39,588 nucleotides of DNA, taken from NCBI GenBank assembly GCA_002162925.1, contig MABC01000011.1, positions 1 to 39,588 of the forward strand. Reading direction: 5' to 3'. Source of the DNA: Thalassotalea sp. 42_200_T64 (GTDB lineage Bacteria > Pseudomonadota > Gammaproteobacteria > Enterobacterales > Alteromonadaceae). Position numbers and translations under genes: made by a program. The notes under the pieces are model-generated. The model was not told the DNA's origin and made no database searches. It saw nothing but the letters and a program-made list of their open reading frames with translations. Of the stretch, positions 1-9,553 are shown piece after piece (the stretch's first letter is position 1; each line of letters starts with the position of its first letter).

Positions 1-109
1 CCCCACCGTTAGCCAGTGACGCCCTTGCCATTCGGATCATCTTCCCCTTAGTCGGGGTGATAAGGCTTCTTTCAGCCTATCGGGTTTGCCAGCTTTGCTG
101 GGCAAACAA
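1..109. other. Left-edge region with stacked hairpins, no confident gene
   Basis: Successive imperfect hairpins are visible here: a CCCC/GGGG stem around 39-61, a GATAAGGCT/AGCCTATC stem around 59-82, and GTTTGCCAGC-ttt-GCTGGGCAAAC at 84-107 with one bulge. They are followed at once by a strong terminator. A frame is open on the plus strand from base 3 to about 128 (stop TAG). Its translation resembles no family I know, and its start lies outside the window. It could be the 3' end of a structured RNA, the tail of an unrecognised short gene, or a cluster of intergenic palindromes. I cannot choose among these from the sequence. Confidence 0.25.
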
Positions 110-142
110 AAAAGGCCTAAATGCTTAGCATTTAGGCCTTTT
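110..142. terminator. Bidirectional Rho-independent terminator
   Basis: A perfect 16-base inverted repeat (AAAAGGCCTAAATGCT and its complement, one central base) carries a U-run on both strands. It sits 29 bases past the tpm stop on the minus strand, so it probably ends tpm. It may also end whatever enters from the left edge. Confidence 0.85.
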
Positions 143-170
143 ATTATCTGTGCTCAGTGCTGCATTAAGT

Positions 171-821
171 TTACTCGGTAGAGATAATATAAAGTATTTC
201 TTGTAAAGAGCTTAGCGGTAATTTTATCCGCGCAAATTTTTGCCCGGTTAAATCTCGTTCCGCTTGTTTAATGACTTTATAGCTTTTAAACAATTGCCGC
301 ACTTCATTTTCATTTACTGAAAATGGTGGACCTTTCATCTCATCTTCAGGAAACTCCAGGGTTAATAGGAATATACGAGTTTCAGCTGTCATAAAATTTT
401 TCAGGTGCTGCACATATTCCCTGCGCATCCCTGCAGGGAAGGCAATGATAGCTGCTCGGTCGTATATCCAATCAAACGCTTGAAATTGTTTGCCATCTAA
501 AGCAAAGAAATCACCTTGATGAAGTTCAATATTACCTTGTTCAAAAATGGTAAAGCCATTACGTTCTTTAACATTGGCAAGCAGATTATTATCTTCAAAG
601 AAATCGTGACAAGCGATGCCACTTAATTCATTGCCGATCACCTTAAAGCGCTCGGCAAAAAACAGCATATCGGCTGTTTTTCCGCATAAAGGCACAAAAA
701 TACGATTGTCAGTGGCGTTAACCAAATTTGGAAAATGCTCAACCATCAATGGTTGCAATTCATCCTGGTGAAAGCCTAAACGAGTATTCGTCCAGCAGTC
801 TAGCCAAAATTGCTGTTTCAC
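171..821 (-). CDS. tpm: Thiopurine S-methyltransferase family protein
   Basis: Cytosolic SAM-dependent methyltransferase of the bacterial TPMT family, which transfers methyl groups to thiol, selenium or tellurium compounds. The 216-residue length is normal for the family. The N-terminal FW..CW...LGFHQ signature and the VPLCGK SAM-binding motif (about residues 43-48) are characteristic, and WIYDRAA lies further on. The frame opens at a TTG (827). I prefer GTG at 821 because GCAGG lies six bases upstream and the product then begins MKQQFW, as in homologues. It is transcribed away from sohB and ends before the terminator at 110-142. The physiological substrate is unknown; chalcogen detoxification is the usual suggestion for the family. 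Confidence 0.9.
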   Translation of the reverse strand: MKQQFWLDCWTNTRLGFHQDELQPLMVEHFPNLVNATDNRIFVPLCGKTADMLFFAERFKVIGNELSGIACHDFFEDNNLLANVKERNGFTIFEQGNIELHQGDFFALDGKQFQAFDWIYDRAAIIAFPAGMRREYVQHLKNFMTAETRIFLLTLEFPEDEMKGPPFSVNENEVRQLFKSYKVIKQAERDLTGQKFARIKLPLSSLQEILYIISTE

Positions 822-869
822 AACCAACCTGCCCTATTAATCATTTTGCTTTTCACTTGTTCAGGTTAC

Positions 870-1901
870 TTAACTTGGAAAAATACGGTTGTTTTGCCAA
901 AGCTTATTTACCGTTTGTTCAATTGAAAGAGAAGCCGCCTTTGAAAATTTTTCCGCAAATCCCTTTTTCAATGAATATTTCACTGAGATCACTTTTGCCT
1001 TTTTCGCAGCATTGTGCAAGTAATCGTCACTGGTTTGAATTTCATCGACTAAGCCCAGCTCTTTCGCTTTCAAACCAAACCAATGCTCGCCCGTGGCAAC
1101 TTTGTTGATATCTAGGCTTGGACGATGCTCACTGACAAAGTCTTTAAACAAAACATGAGTTTCTTCCAACTCTTCGACAAACTTTTCACGACCTTTATCG
1201 GTGTTTTCACCAAACATGGTCAGGGTACGTTTGTATTCCCCTGCGGTTAACTGTTCGAATTCGATATTGCTCTTTTTCAAGAGTTTATGAAAGTTTGGTA
1301 TTTGCGCAATCACGCCGATTGAGCCAAGAATAGCAAATGGCGCGGAAATAATTTTGTCGGCAACACACGCCATCATATAACCACCACTGGCGGCCACTTT
1401 ATCGACCGAGATAGTCAGCGGGATACTTTGTTGACGTATTCTATCGAGCTGTGAAGACGCCAAACCATAGCCATGCACCATGCCGCCGCCACTTTCAACA
1501 CGCACCAGTACTTCATCTTCCGTTGTTGCCACCGATAATACCGCGCTGATTTCTTCACGCAAGCTGTCAACTTCACGGGCATCCAGGCTGCCTTTAAAAT
1601 CAATCACAAATAATCGTGGTTTCGCCTCGATAGCACCGTCTTTTTCGGCTTTCGCTTCACCTTTTAGCTTTTTCTTTAAATCTTTATCGTGCTGCTTTAA
1701 TTCATCTTTTGATAATAAATGTTCAACCATATATTGTTCAACATCGGCAAATTGCTCCGACAAGTCGTTAATTTCCAACTCACCTTTTTTATGTTTCTGT
1801 TTATGCGCGGCACCCGCAATGGCGGCAATGATGGCAATCACGGCGATAACAAAGGTAAATACCTTGGTAAAAAATAGGCCGTATTCGTAAAGAAATTCCA
1901 A
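870..1901 (-). CDS. sohB: Inner-membrane serine peptidase SohB (S49 family)
   Basis: Membrane-anchored signal-peptide-peptidase-like protease of family S49. The 343 residues show one N-terminal membrane segment (about 11-32), a charged coiled stretch rich in Lys/Glu (35-95), and the S49 core. The Ser-Lys dyad is visible: Ser172 in VAASGGY and Lys224 in GEYKRTL. The start is TTG with a strong AGGAG seven bases upstream; no better ATG exists. In E. coli sohB neighbours yciK; here a lipase gene lies between them, so the synteny is kept with an insertion. The family is thought to degrade membrane-associated peptides; the exact substrates are unknown. Confidence 0.93.
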   Translation of the reverse strand: MEFLYEYGLFFTKVFTFVIAVIAIIAAIAGAAHKQKHKKGELEINDLSEQFADVEQYMVEHLLSKDELKQHDKDLKKKLKGEAKAEKDGAIEAKPRLFVIDFKGSLDAREVDSLREEISAVLSVATTEDEVLVRVESGGGMVHGYGLASSQLDRIRQQSIPLTISVDKVAASGGYMMACVADKIISAPFAILGSIGVIAQIPNFHKLLKKSNIEFEQLTAGEYKRTLTMFGENTDKGREKFVEELEETHVLFKDFVSEHRPSLDINKVATGEHWFGLKAKELGLVDEIQTSDDYLHNAAKKAKVISVKYSLKKGFAEKFSKAASLSIEQTVNKLWQNNRIFPS

Positions 1902-1963
1902 CTGAGTTCTCCTGAACTTGAATAATAATACTAAATTATCGTTATGATACTATAGGAAAAAAC

Positions 1964-1988
1964 AAAAAGGAGGCAAAGCCTCCTTTTT
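1964..1988 (-). terminator. Rho-independent terminator of the lipase gene
   Basis: Perfect 11-base stem (AAAAAGGAGGC / GCCTCCTTTTT) with a three-base loop, 22 bases past the lipase stop on the minus strand. U-rich flanks occur on both sides. Confidence 0.85.
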
Positions 1989-2010
1989 TATTACAAATTT
2001 TTGTGAAAAA

Positions 2011-4368
2011 TCATTTCAACACAAGGTCACTCTCTGACACGATAATAGCGGTACCTTCGCTAATAAAATAAGTCGCAATTTGAGATTGCATTTCAGTGGT
2101 AACCGCGGCTTCATTAATAGACTCAGGTCTGTCGTTAGGGTCAAGCAAAGAGCCATGATTACCGTTGACAAATTTAACCGCACCAGATACACCATTTTCA
2201 TCTACAAGCATGTCTGATGTCACCTCCAGGCCAAGTAAATCAATTAGAGGGTTAAATCCCGCCAATGGTGAACTAGGAGTTGCAGCAGGAATAACTTGAT
2301 CTTCTAAGCTGTCCATACCGTTACCCACAACTGAATGAATCAAGATATTAGAATCATTACTCGCTAACATACTTGTATAACTTAATGGATCACCCGAATC
2401 AGTAACTGATTGCGCTGCAAACATAAAGTCTGCAAATGAAGAATTAAATGCCGCTAATTGCTCTGCGGTTAAATTTGGCACAAAAGCATCCCATCCAGCA
2501 CTAAGATCATCTTCAAAGCCGTATGCCTGGACAAAATTTTGGAAGTCTGTCGAGCTTGCATACACTAAAGAGCCCTTAACGAAACTACCAAATGCAGGAG
2601 AGTTAAATAAAAAGTTTGCCATACCCGCACCTGGTACTGATAATGCGGCAGCTTTCACCTTAAACATCGGATCATAAACAGCTTTATCCCCACCAAGACT
2701 CGTATTGGTTAACGCCATAAAATTATGACCGGTGATCGAGCCCAAAGACTGGCCAGCATAATAAACATTGGTGCCATCGATTTCTGCAAATGGACCTTCT
2801 GCGTCGTAAACCGTATTTAATGCTGCACGAAATGCCAGTGTATCAGCAACACTTTGGCGTAAGTTGTCGCGAACCGTCAATAATGACTCCAGATTTAGGT
2901 ACACTGCTGGGTTTAATGAAGCACTTATCGCCCCATAACCACGGCTTCCATGTAGTGGTTGATCGAGGGACGCAACAGCAAAACCATTGATGGCTAAAAC
3001 ACCAGATAACGCTAACATGTCTTCTTTAGAGCGACCAAAACCATGTTGAAACATCACTACTGGCCAGCCATTTTCAGGTTTTGTAATGGGGTCCATACCA
3101 AACAATGTACGGGTAATGTTAACATCTGTTTCATCTGGAATTGCCATCAAAACCTCTAGGTTTTGATGTTCAACAAGTGCTGGCACCGGATTGAACTTGG
3201 TTAAATTTCGCTCTGCATCGACGCCGATATCACGTAAGCCAAATGCCATACAATAACCATCATTCACAGAAACTGGCCCTTCCGGTATCAGGTCCGGATT
3301 ACTTTGCGCAAGACCGGCCAATGTCACACCAGAGTCACATGCGGCTTTCCAATGCTGATTTAGCGGTGCCGTTTGATTTTCTTCAGTTGGAACACCACCG
3401 TAATAACGGACATTATTAACTGTGCCACCATAAATATCTGCGGCTGCAAACATTAAGGTAGTCGGGTCTTCTGGGTTAAGTGCTAAAGCATCTGCTGCAG
3501 TGAATCCCATATTTTGAACACCAATATGAGCTGCTGTAGCAGGGCTTGCCAAATCAGCCAAAATTAATTGCTTCGCAACACCTAACACATCATTAATAGA
3601 CTGTGTCGTCATCGCCATCGTATAGGTAATGTTGTCTCGGTCCAGTCCAAAACCTTCGGCAATGTTTTCATAACTGTTGATCAGATTTTGTAAGGTAAAT
3701 TGGTCAGGATCGGCCAATGGTTTGGTATTTACATCTTGTCGTACTGTTTCATAGGTAGAAGAACCTAAAATAGCATCGCCATTGGTATCGGTAAGGTTTT
3801 TGGTCAAGGCAATAATGTAAGTGGTTTTGGCTTTTAATGGTTTCATTGGAATGATAGCCAAGTCACTACCAAACGCTTGGACGATGAAATCTTCGCCTAA
3901 CACCATTTGCTTAACGCCTTTACAGGCAATGCCTGCAGGCACAGGGTTACATTCGGCGTCGTTCAAATCTGCGCCCATCACCGCTTCATACATGGTAACC
4001 GCATCGCTATTAAAGATGCCGGCAGGGTCGAGTGATACGCCTTCGTCAAAATCAAAAGCAAGCACGAAAGGCTGATGCGTTGACCAGCCATCAAGGGCAC
4101 TTAACGCTACTCTAGGATTGGAAAAGTCAGTCGTATCGGGAACCGCGCTATCAAAATTTAACGTGCCATCGGTATGACCACTAAATAACAAATCATTAGG
4201 TACCGAGATAACTGGCTCATCGGCGCCCGGATCAAACGCTACACGAGAAACAGCCAGAGCCGGAGCCTGGGCTTCATTTTCGTTTTCAATGTCTTTGATG
4301 GTTTCATCATCACAAGCAGACAGGCCCAGAGCGCTCGCAATTGCAAGGCCGATGATTAGTTTTTTCAT
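2011..4368 (-). CDS. VolA/Pla-1-type lipase lipoprotein
   Basis: Surface or outer-membrane lipoprotein with an alpha/beta-hydrolase lipase domain, of the family named for Vibrio VolA (lysophospholipase) and Aeromonas Pla-1. The N-terminus is a lipoprotein signal with lipobox LSAC (Cys19), followed by an acidic linker. The C-terminal half carries the oxyanion-hole-like QHGFG (441-445), the nucleophile motif GQSLG (Ser541) and a likely catalytic His in GNHGS near residue 745. The 785-residue length fits the family. GGGGAG precedes the ATG. It is a single-gene unit with its own terminator. It probably acts on exogenous (lyso)phospholipids to release fatty acids; an acyl-CoA synthetase lies 11 kb away, but no direct link is shown. 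Confidence 0.85.
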   Translation of the reverse strand: MKKLIIGLAIASALGLSACDDETIKDIENENEAQAPALAVSRVAFDPGADEPVISVPNDLLFSGHTDGTLNFDSAVPDTTDFSNPRVALSALDGWSTHQPFVLAFDFDEGVSLDPAGIFNSDAVTMYEAVMGADLNDAECNPVPAGIACKGVKQMVLGEDFIVQAFGSDLAIIPMKPLKAKTTYIIALTKNLTDTNGDAILGSSTYETVRQDVNTKPLADPDQFTLQNLINSYENIAEGFGLDRDNITYTMAMTTQSINDVLGVAKQLILADLASPATAAHIGVQNMGFTAADALALNPEDPTTLMFAAADIYGGTVNNVRYYGGVPTEENQTAPLNQHWKAACDSGVTLAGLAQSNPDLIPEGPVSVNDGYCMAFGLRDIGVDAERNLTKFNPVPALVEHQNLEVLMAIPDETDVNITRTLFGMDPITKPENGWPVVMFQHGFGRSKEDMLALSGVLAINGFAVASLDQPLHGSRGYGAISASLNPAVYLNLESLLTVRDNLRQSVADTLAFRAALNTVYDAEGPFAEIDGTNVYYAGQSLGSITGHNFMALTNTSLGGDKAVYDPMFKVKAAALSVPGAGMANFLFNSPAFGSFVKGSLVYASSTDFQNFVQAYGFEDDLSAGWDAFVPNLTAEQLAAFNSSFADFMFAAQSVTDSGDPLSYTSMLASNDSNILIHSVVGNGMDSLEDQVIPAATPSSPLAGFNPLIDLLGLEVTSDMLVDENGVSGAVKFVNGNHGSLLDPNDRPESINEAAVTTEMQSQIATYFISEGTAIIVSESDLVLK

Positions 4369-4619
4369 GCTTTCTCCCCAGAAGAACTATATTTATCGCC
4401 TTGAATATTATTATCTTATTGGCGTTTTGTTATAAACTTATTAACTAGTATGACCAGTTACATTATATTGAATATAACTTACCGTAACTAAAATCACTTT
4501 GCTACATTTTTTTACCATTACCCAGATAAAGTTAACAAATCATTTTTTGAAAATATGCTCGAATCCAATCAAGAGTAAGGGTAGAATACGCAGCAATAAT
4601 CATTTATCGAAAGAAAACT

Positions 4620-5360
4620 ATGTTCGAATTTCAAGCTCAACCACATTGCTTACAAAACAAAACTATTTTAGTCACTGGCGCCGGAGCCGGTATTGGTAAT
4701 GCTGCAGCCATGCACTACGCTAAGTTTGGCGCAACCGTGATATTGTTAGGTAAAACAGTGGCCAAGCTTGAACAAGTTTATGATGACATCGTCAGCGCTG
4801 GTTACCCTGAGCCGGCGATCATTCCTTTAGATATGAAAGGTGCCACTGCGCAAAATTATAAAGATATGGTATCTACCATCACAGATCAGTTTAATCATAT
4901 TGATGGCGCATTACTTAACGCCTCAATGTTAGGTGAGCTTACGCCGTTTACCCAAATTAGTGCGCAAATTTGGAACGATGTCATGCAAGTGAACCTGAAT
5001 GCCCAAATGCAACTTGCTCAGGCATTAATTCCGGCAATGATACAAGCGCCTGCCGCTTCATTAATTTTTACCACCTCTGGCGTTGGTAATAAAGGTCGAG
5101 CATTTTGGGGAGCATACAGTGTTTCTAAATTTGCCACTGAAGGCATGATGCAAATCATTGCTGACGAATATGATGGTTCGGGTTTACGTGTGAACGCGAT
5201 TAACCCAGGTGGAACAAAAACGGGTATGCGAGCCAGTGCCTTCCCTGCCGAAGATAAAAGCTTAATTGCTGAGCCTGACGATATTATGCCACTGTATTTA
5301 TACCTAATGAGTGATGATAGTAAGGCTGTTAATGGCCAACGATTAGACGCACAAGCTTAA
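4620..5360 (+). CDS. yciK: SDR-family oxidoreductase YciK
   Basis: Short-chain dehydrogenase/reductase of 246 residues, cytosolic. It has the Rossmann TGAGAGIG motif (about residues 20-27), a catalytic Ser in the FTTSGVG stretch, and the Tyr-x-x-x-Lys pair in AYSVSKFATEGMMQ. The central and C-terminal segments, including NPGGTKTGMRASAFP and DIMPLYLYLM, match enterobacterial YciK closely. The substrate is not established for the family. It is divergent from the lipase gene across about 250 bases that hold no gene I can support. The gene faces prmC head-on, with only 50 bases between the stop codons. Confidence 0.92.
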   Translation: MFEFQAQPHCLQNKTILVTGAGAGIGNAAAMHYAKFGATVILLGKTVAKLEQVYDDIVSAGYPEPAIIPLDMKGATAQNYKDMVSTITDQFNHIDGALLNASMLGELTPFTQISAQIWNDVMQVNLNAQMQLAQALIPAMIQAPAASLIFTTSGVGNKGRAFWGAYSVSKFATEGMMQIIADEYDGSGLRVNAINPGGTKTGMRASAFPAEDKSLIAEPDDIMPLYLYLMSDDSKAVNGQRLDAQA

Positions 5361-5410
5361 CAGCCGCTTACGGTAGGGCCGACTCCAATCTAACAATATG
5401 TAGGTCAACC

Positions 5411-6274
5411 CTACGAGGTGGTATTGATCCCTATGGTAATACGTGGGTTACCGCCATAGTCATTATACGTTTTGATATTTCCGTACCCATATTCCGCAAA
5501 CAACTGTTGTACCCCTTGATGCTGTTCAAAGCCATGTTCTAAGTATAATTGGCCATTGACGGTTAAATAATCTCGTGATTTATCAATGATATGGCGAATA
5601 TCGGCAAAGCCTTGCTCATCGGCCACTAATGCCGATTTTGGTTCAAAGCGAACATCACCTTGGGCTAAATGCTTGTCATCACTGGCGATGTAAGGAGGAT
5701 TTGAAACAATGATATCGAATCTTTTGCTGTTGCTAATGTTGCTGAACCAGTCACTTTGATAAATATCGACCTGAGTAAGACGCAGTTGTTCGGCATTCGA
5801 TCTGGCTAATTGCACCGTTTCAGCACTAAAATCTACCGCATCAACTTGCCAGGTTTGATGTTCAGATGCCAATGCCAGAGCGATGGCTCCTGTACCGGTG
5901 CCAAGATCGAGCAAAGATAGTTGTACTGCCTGATTATTCGATAACACCGCTTCGACCAAGGTTTCCGTATCAGGGCGTGGAATGAGAGTGCATGGGGCAA
6001 CAAAAAAATCCAGTGACCAAAATTGCTGTTTACCGACGATAAATGCCACAGGTTCGCCCTGCTCCCGCCTTTTTACAAAACTCAAAAACAGTGTTTGTTG
6101 CTCTGCACTCAGGTGTTTTTCTGGCCAGGTTGATAAAAAGCTGGTGGGCTTATCCAGCACTGCCGATAGTAACGCCTGAGCATCTACTTTGGCATCATAA
6201 GCATCTTCAAATTGCAAAAAACAGCTTTTTGCAAAATCAAAAAGCTGTTTTATTGTGGTTAAATTACTGACCAA
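5411..6274 (-). CDS. prmC: Release factor glutamine N5-methyltransferase PrmC
   Basis: Uses SAM to methylate the Gln of the GGQ motif in release factors RF1 and RF2, raising termination efficiency. The 287 residues have an N-terminal helical release-factor-binding domain, then the methyltransferase core with DLGTGTGAIALALA (SAM site) and the diagnostic NPPY catalytic motif. The start is TTG at 6274 with AGGTGAG eight bases upstream. It lies 37 bases downstream of prfA, which encodes its substrate, in the classical hemA-prfA-prmC order; co-transcription is very likely. Confidence 0.95.
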   Translation of the reverse strand: MVSNLTTIKQLFDFAKSCFLQFEDAYDAKVDAQALLSAVLDKPTSFLSTWPEKHLSAEQQTLFLSFVKRREQGEPVAFIVGKQQFWSLDFFVAPCTLIPRPDTETLVEAVLSNNQAVQLSLLDLGTGTGAIALALASEHQTWQVDAVDFSAETVQLARSNAEQLRLTQVDIYQSDWFSNISNSKRFDIIVSNPPYIASDDKHLAQGDVRFEPKSALVADEQGFADIRHIIDKSRDYLTVNGQLYLEHGFEQHQGVQQLFAEYGYGNIKTYNDYGGNPRITIGINTTS

Positions 6275-6311
6275 GGGTATTACTCACCTATATGATTAAT
6301 CCAGGCTGTTA

Positions 6312-7400
6312 TTAGTTTTGTTCCGCAAGGGATGCTAATAAATCGGCCTGGTTTTCTTGCATGATAGGCTCAAGCACCAATTGCAAATTGCCTTCGATCA
6401 CTTCGTTTAGGCGATATAAGGTTAAATTAATACGGTGATCTGTCATTCGACCTTGCGGGTAATTGTAGGTACGAATACGCTCAGAACGATCGCCACTGGC
6501 AACCAGGTTTCGGCGTGATGACTCTTCTGCGCTTCGTCGTTTTTCATCTTCGGCTTGTTGCAACCTTGCTTGTAACACAGACATCGCTTGCGCACGGTTT
6601 TTGTGTTGTGAACGCTGATCTTGACACTCTACTACGACACCCGTTGGTATATGGGTAATACGAATGGCCGAATCGGTTTTGTTAACGTGCTGCCCACCAG
6701 CACCTGAGGCGCGGAAGGTATCTACTTTTAAATCGGCTTTGTTAATTTCAATGGCATCGGCTTCTGGAATTTCCGGCATCACCACAACCGTACAGGCGGA
6801 AGTGTGTACACGCCCCTGCGATTCGGTTTCAGGTACACGTTGTACACGGTGGCCGCCACTCTCAAATTTCAGTTGACCGTAAACACTGTCGCCATTTACT
6901 TTCATCACAATTTCTTTATAACCGCCTTGATCAGACTCATTCATGTTGATGATTTCAAGTCTCCATCCTTGCTTTTCCGCATAGCGGCTGTACATACGGT
7001 ATAAATCACCGGCAAAGATTGCCGCTTCATCACCACCAGCACCGGCACGAATTTCAACAAAACAGTTGTTATCGTCGTTTGGATCTTTTGGTAATAATAA
7101 AATTTGTAAATCTTGGGTTAAGCTCTCAATATCCGCTTTCGCTGCTTTGAACTCTTCCTGGGCCATCTCACGCATGTCAGGATCTTCATCCTTCAACATT
7201 TCTTGCGCCATAGCAAAATCATCTTCTGCAGATTTATAGTCACCAAATACTTTCGTTACTTCTTCAAGTTGTGAAAATTCTTTTGATAACGCTCGAAATT
7301 TTTCTTGATTGCCAATCACATCAGGATCAGATAACAGCGCTTGTACTTCTTCAAAGCGTTCTACCAATATTTCAAGCTTTTGATATACAGATTCATTCAT
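6312..7400 (-). CDS. prfA: Peptide chain release factor 1
   Basis: Recognises UAA and UAG stop codons in the ribosomal A site and triggers peptidyl-tRNA hydrolysis. The 362 residues match the family length. The GGQ catalytic loop is visible in [17 protein letters not shown]. The codon-recognition region lies upstream of it in the central domain. It is the middle gene of hemA-prfA-prmC: 80 bases after hemA, 37 before prmC. No frameshift or unusual codon use is seen. Confidence 0.97.
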   Translation of the reverse strand: MNESVYQKLEILVERFEEVQALLSDPDVIGNQEKFRALSKEFSQLEEVTKVFGDYKSAEDDFAMAQEMLKDEDPDMREMAQEEFKAAKADIESLTQDLQILLLPKDPNDDNNCFVEIRAGAGGDEAAIFAGDLYRMYSRYAEKQGWRLEIINMNESDQGGYKEIVMKVNGDSVYGQLKFESGGHRVQRVPETESQGRVHTSACTVVVMPEIPEADAIEINKADLKVDTFRASGAGGQHVNKTDSAIRITHIPTGVVVECQDQRSQHKNRAQAMSVLQARLQQAEDEKRRSAEESSRRNLVASGDRSERIRTYNYPQGRMTDHRINLTLYRLNEVIEGNLQLVLEPIMQENQADLLASLAEQN

Positions 7401-7480
7401 TTATTTGTTTTCACCCAAGGGTTAGTTTGAAAAGAGTTATCTTCGATTTATGTAAGTATTATAATGGAAGTGTATTAAAT

Positions 7481-8752
7481 TTAGTTATCTTTTTTATCTA
7501 AATCAAAAACATCGTGAAGATAAATAATTTTATCCAGCTCGCCGCCTTGCGCTGCCTGTTGCAGAGCTCGGGTTGGGGCATGCATCAGATTATTGGTTAA
7601 TTTCGTTGCCAGTTCAGCAATTACCGCTTCGGGATCTTTATTTTGGTTTAATTGTAATTTCGCTTTTACCAACAACTGATCACGTTTGCTTAAGCATTGG
7701 TTACGGTATGCAATTACGGCATCTTGAGTATTTAAGCCTCTAAGCCAAGCCATAAAATCATTAGTTTGACTTACCACTATTTTTTCAGCTTGTGCCGCAG
7801 CCTTACGGCGATTTTCCAAATTTTCGGCAATAATGTTTTGTAAATCATCTACCGTGTATAAAAACACATCTTCAAGTTCGCCAACTTGTTCTTCAATATC
7901 TCGCGGCACGGCAATATCGACCATAAAAATTGGCCGATGACGACGTTGCTCTAAGGCGGTTTCGACCATACCTTTACCAATAATAGGTAGTGTTGAACCG
8001 GTAGAACTGATCACGATGTCGGCATCAGAAATATGTTCTGGAATTTGCGCCAAGGTTATCACTTTGGCACCGATTTCTGTCGCCATTTTTTCAGCTCTGG
8101 CGACAGTACGATTGGCAACTGTGATTTTACCAACGTTATTATTGTATAAATGCTTAGCCACGAGCTCAATGGTTTCACCAGCACCAATTAATAACACTTT
8201 GCTTTTTTCCAGCTTGGCAAAAATGTGCTTGGCAAGATTCACCGCAGCAAAAGCAACAGATACTGCGCTTGAGCCAATTTCAGTATCGGTACGTACCTGT
8301 TTGGCAACACCAAAAGTACGCTGGAATAAACGTTCCATTATGATTTGCATAGAGCCTGCGGCCTTCGCTTGACTATACGCCTGCTTCATTTGCCCTAAAA
8401 TTTGCGGTTCGCCTAGAATTAGCGAGTCTAAACCACAAGCAACACGCATCATGTGATTAACGGCTTGTTGATCATGGTGCCAATATAGCGAAGGTGAAAT
8501 CATGCTTGCAGGTACATTATGATAATTCTCTAACCAGCCAGTAATTCGCTGTTGCACTTCCGAAAGCGGCTTATCTTGTACAAAGTACAATTCAGTGCGA
8601 TTACAGGTAGATAATATTGCCGCTTCTTTACAAGCTAGATTTTCTACCATTTCTTGCAGTGCATGGGTAAGATTATCTGGAGTAAATGCCACTTTTTCAC
8701 GCACAGAAACTGGCGCGGTCTTGTGATTAATACCAACAGCAAAAATAGACAT
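7481..8752 (-). CDS. hemA: Glutamyl-tRNA reductase
   Basis: First committed enzyme of C5 tetrapyrrole synthesis: reduces glutamyl-tRNA(Glu) to glutamate-1-semialdehyde with NADPH. The 423 residues start with GINHKTAPVSVREKVAF. The active-site Cys lies in STCNRTELY (about residue 50), the NADPH domain contains LLIGAGETIELVAKHL, and a C-terminal dimerisation helix follows. It is divergent from lolB across a 162-base intergenic region, as in E. coli, and is the first gene of the hemA-prfA-prmC unit. Confidence 0.97.
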   Translation of the reverse strand: MSIFAVGINHKTAPVSVREKVAFTPDNLTHALQEMVENLACKEAAILSTCNRTELYFVQDKPLSEVQQRITGWLENYHNVPASMISPSLYWHHDQQAVNHMMRVACGLDSLILGEPQILGQMKQAYSQAKAAGSMQIIMERLFQRTFGVAKQVRTDTEIGSSAVSVAFAAVNLAKHIFAKLEKSKVLLIGAGETIELVAKHLYNNNVGKITVANRTVARAEKMATEIGAKVITLAQIPEHISDADIVISSTGSTLPIIGKGMVETALEQRRHRPIFMVDIAVPRDIEEQVGELEDVFLYTVDDLQNIIAENLENRRKAAAQAEKIVVSQTNDFMAWLRGLNTQDAVIAYRNQCLSKRDQLLVKAKLQLNQNKDPEAVIAELATKLTNNLMHAPTRALQQAAQGGELDKIIYLHDVFDLDKKDN

Positions 8753-8914
8753 AGTTTAAAATAGATAACCCAATTGTAAAAATCAGCATTAGATAAATGA
8801 GTAAAATCTATTTATCATTGGCTAACATGAATAATGTAATTTTACGTAATTCAGACCACGATTAATAGATCTGGCTCAATATAACCCTAAAAAAAAAGGT
8901 TTTTTGTCACCAAC
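8753..8914. promoter_or_regulatory. Divergent hemA / lolB intergenic region
   Basis: This A+T-rich 162-base gap must hold the promoters of two divergent operons. The only structure I see is a spaced 7-base inverted repeat (GATAAAT / ATTTATC, 8792-8816). No -35/-10 pair is clear enough to place. Confidence 0.4.
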
Positions 8915-9553
8915 ATGGCTAAAAGTAGATTAAAATTTACCCACCAAAGCAAAAATATATTTATAACTGCGATTATATTGTTATTAACTGCTTGTACTAC
9001 ATCTTTACCTCAGCAACCTGTTGTTGAACAATTATTGCAGGACAAAAATGAAAGAGCAGAACAACTTGCTCAATTAACCAGCTGGACCATTAAAGGTAAA
9101 ATTGCCTTTATTGAAGGCGATGACAAACAAAGTGCCAACTTATACTGGCAACAAGATAATAATAGCTTGCAATTAAAGCTCACCTCTTTTCTTGGGGTAA
9201 ATGTATTAACGCTAAGCTCCGAGAATCAGCAGCATGTATTAACAGCAAGCGGTAAAACCTACACTGATGATAATTTAGAAGATTTGCTTAGTCAGGTTTC
9301 AGGAATACGTTTGCCGGTAAAAGCACTCAGTTACTGGATCAAAGGCTTAAAAGCCCAAACTGAAGATGTGGTACTATATAGCCAAACGACACAACTGCCA
9401 GAAACGTTAAATGCCTGGGTAAACAATACTTACTGGCACATTGACTATCAACAATATAACTTGGTAAACAACTATCGTTTAGCCAACAAACTTTCGATAA
9501 AGCATCGAGAACTGACCATAAAAATTGCTATTCATCATTGGGATATAAACTAG
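8915..9553 (+). CDS. lolB: Outer-membrane lipoprotein receptor LolB
   Basis: Accepts lipoproteins from periplasmic carrier LolA and inserts them into the outer membrane. The 212 residues carry a lipoprotein signal peptide with lipobox LLTAC (Cys27). The mature part contains the family stretch LTSWTIKGKIAF and the KLTSFLGVNVLTL region, and family length is normal. Its stop TAG shares one base with the GTG start of ispE, so the two are translationally coupled, in the conserved lolB-ispE-prs order. Confidence 0.95.
   Translation: MAKSRLKFTHQSKNIFITAIILLLTACTTSLPQQPVVEQLLQDKNERAEQLAQLTSWTIKGKIAFIEGDDKQSANLYWQQDNNSLQLKLTSFLGVNVLTLSSENQQHVLTASGKTYTDDNLEDLLSQVSGIRLPVKALSYWIKGLKAQTEDVVLYSQTTQLPETLNAWVNNTYWHIDYQQYNLVNNYRLANKLSIKHRELTIKIAIHHWDIN

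Noticed and set aside
728..1108. Plus-strand open frame of 126 codons across tpm and sohB
   Set aside because: It lies antisense to two well-supported genes, has no family resemblance and no ribosome site.
4499..4699. Short plus-strand frame of 66 codons before yciK
   Set aside because: Overlaps the yciK start out of frame, no ribosome site, no recognisable sequence.
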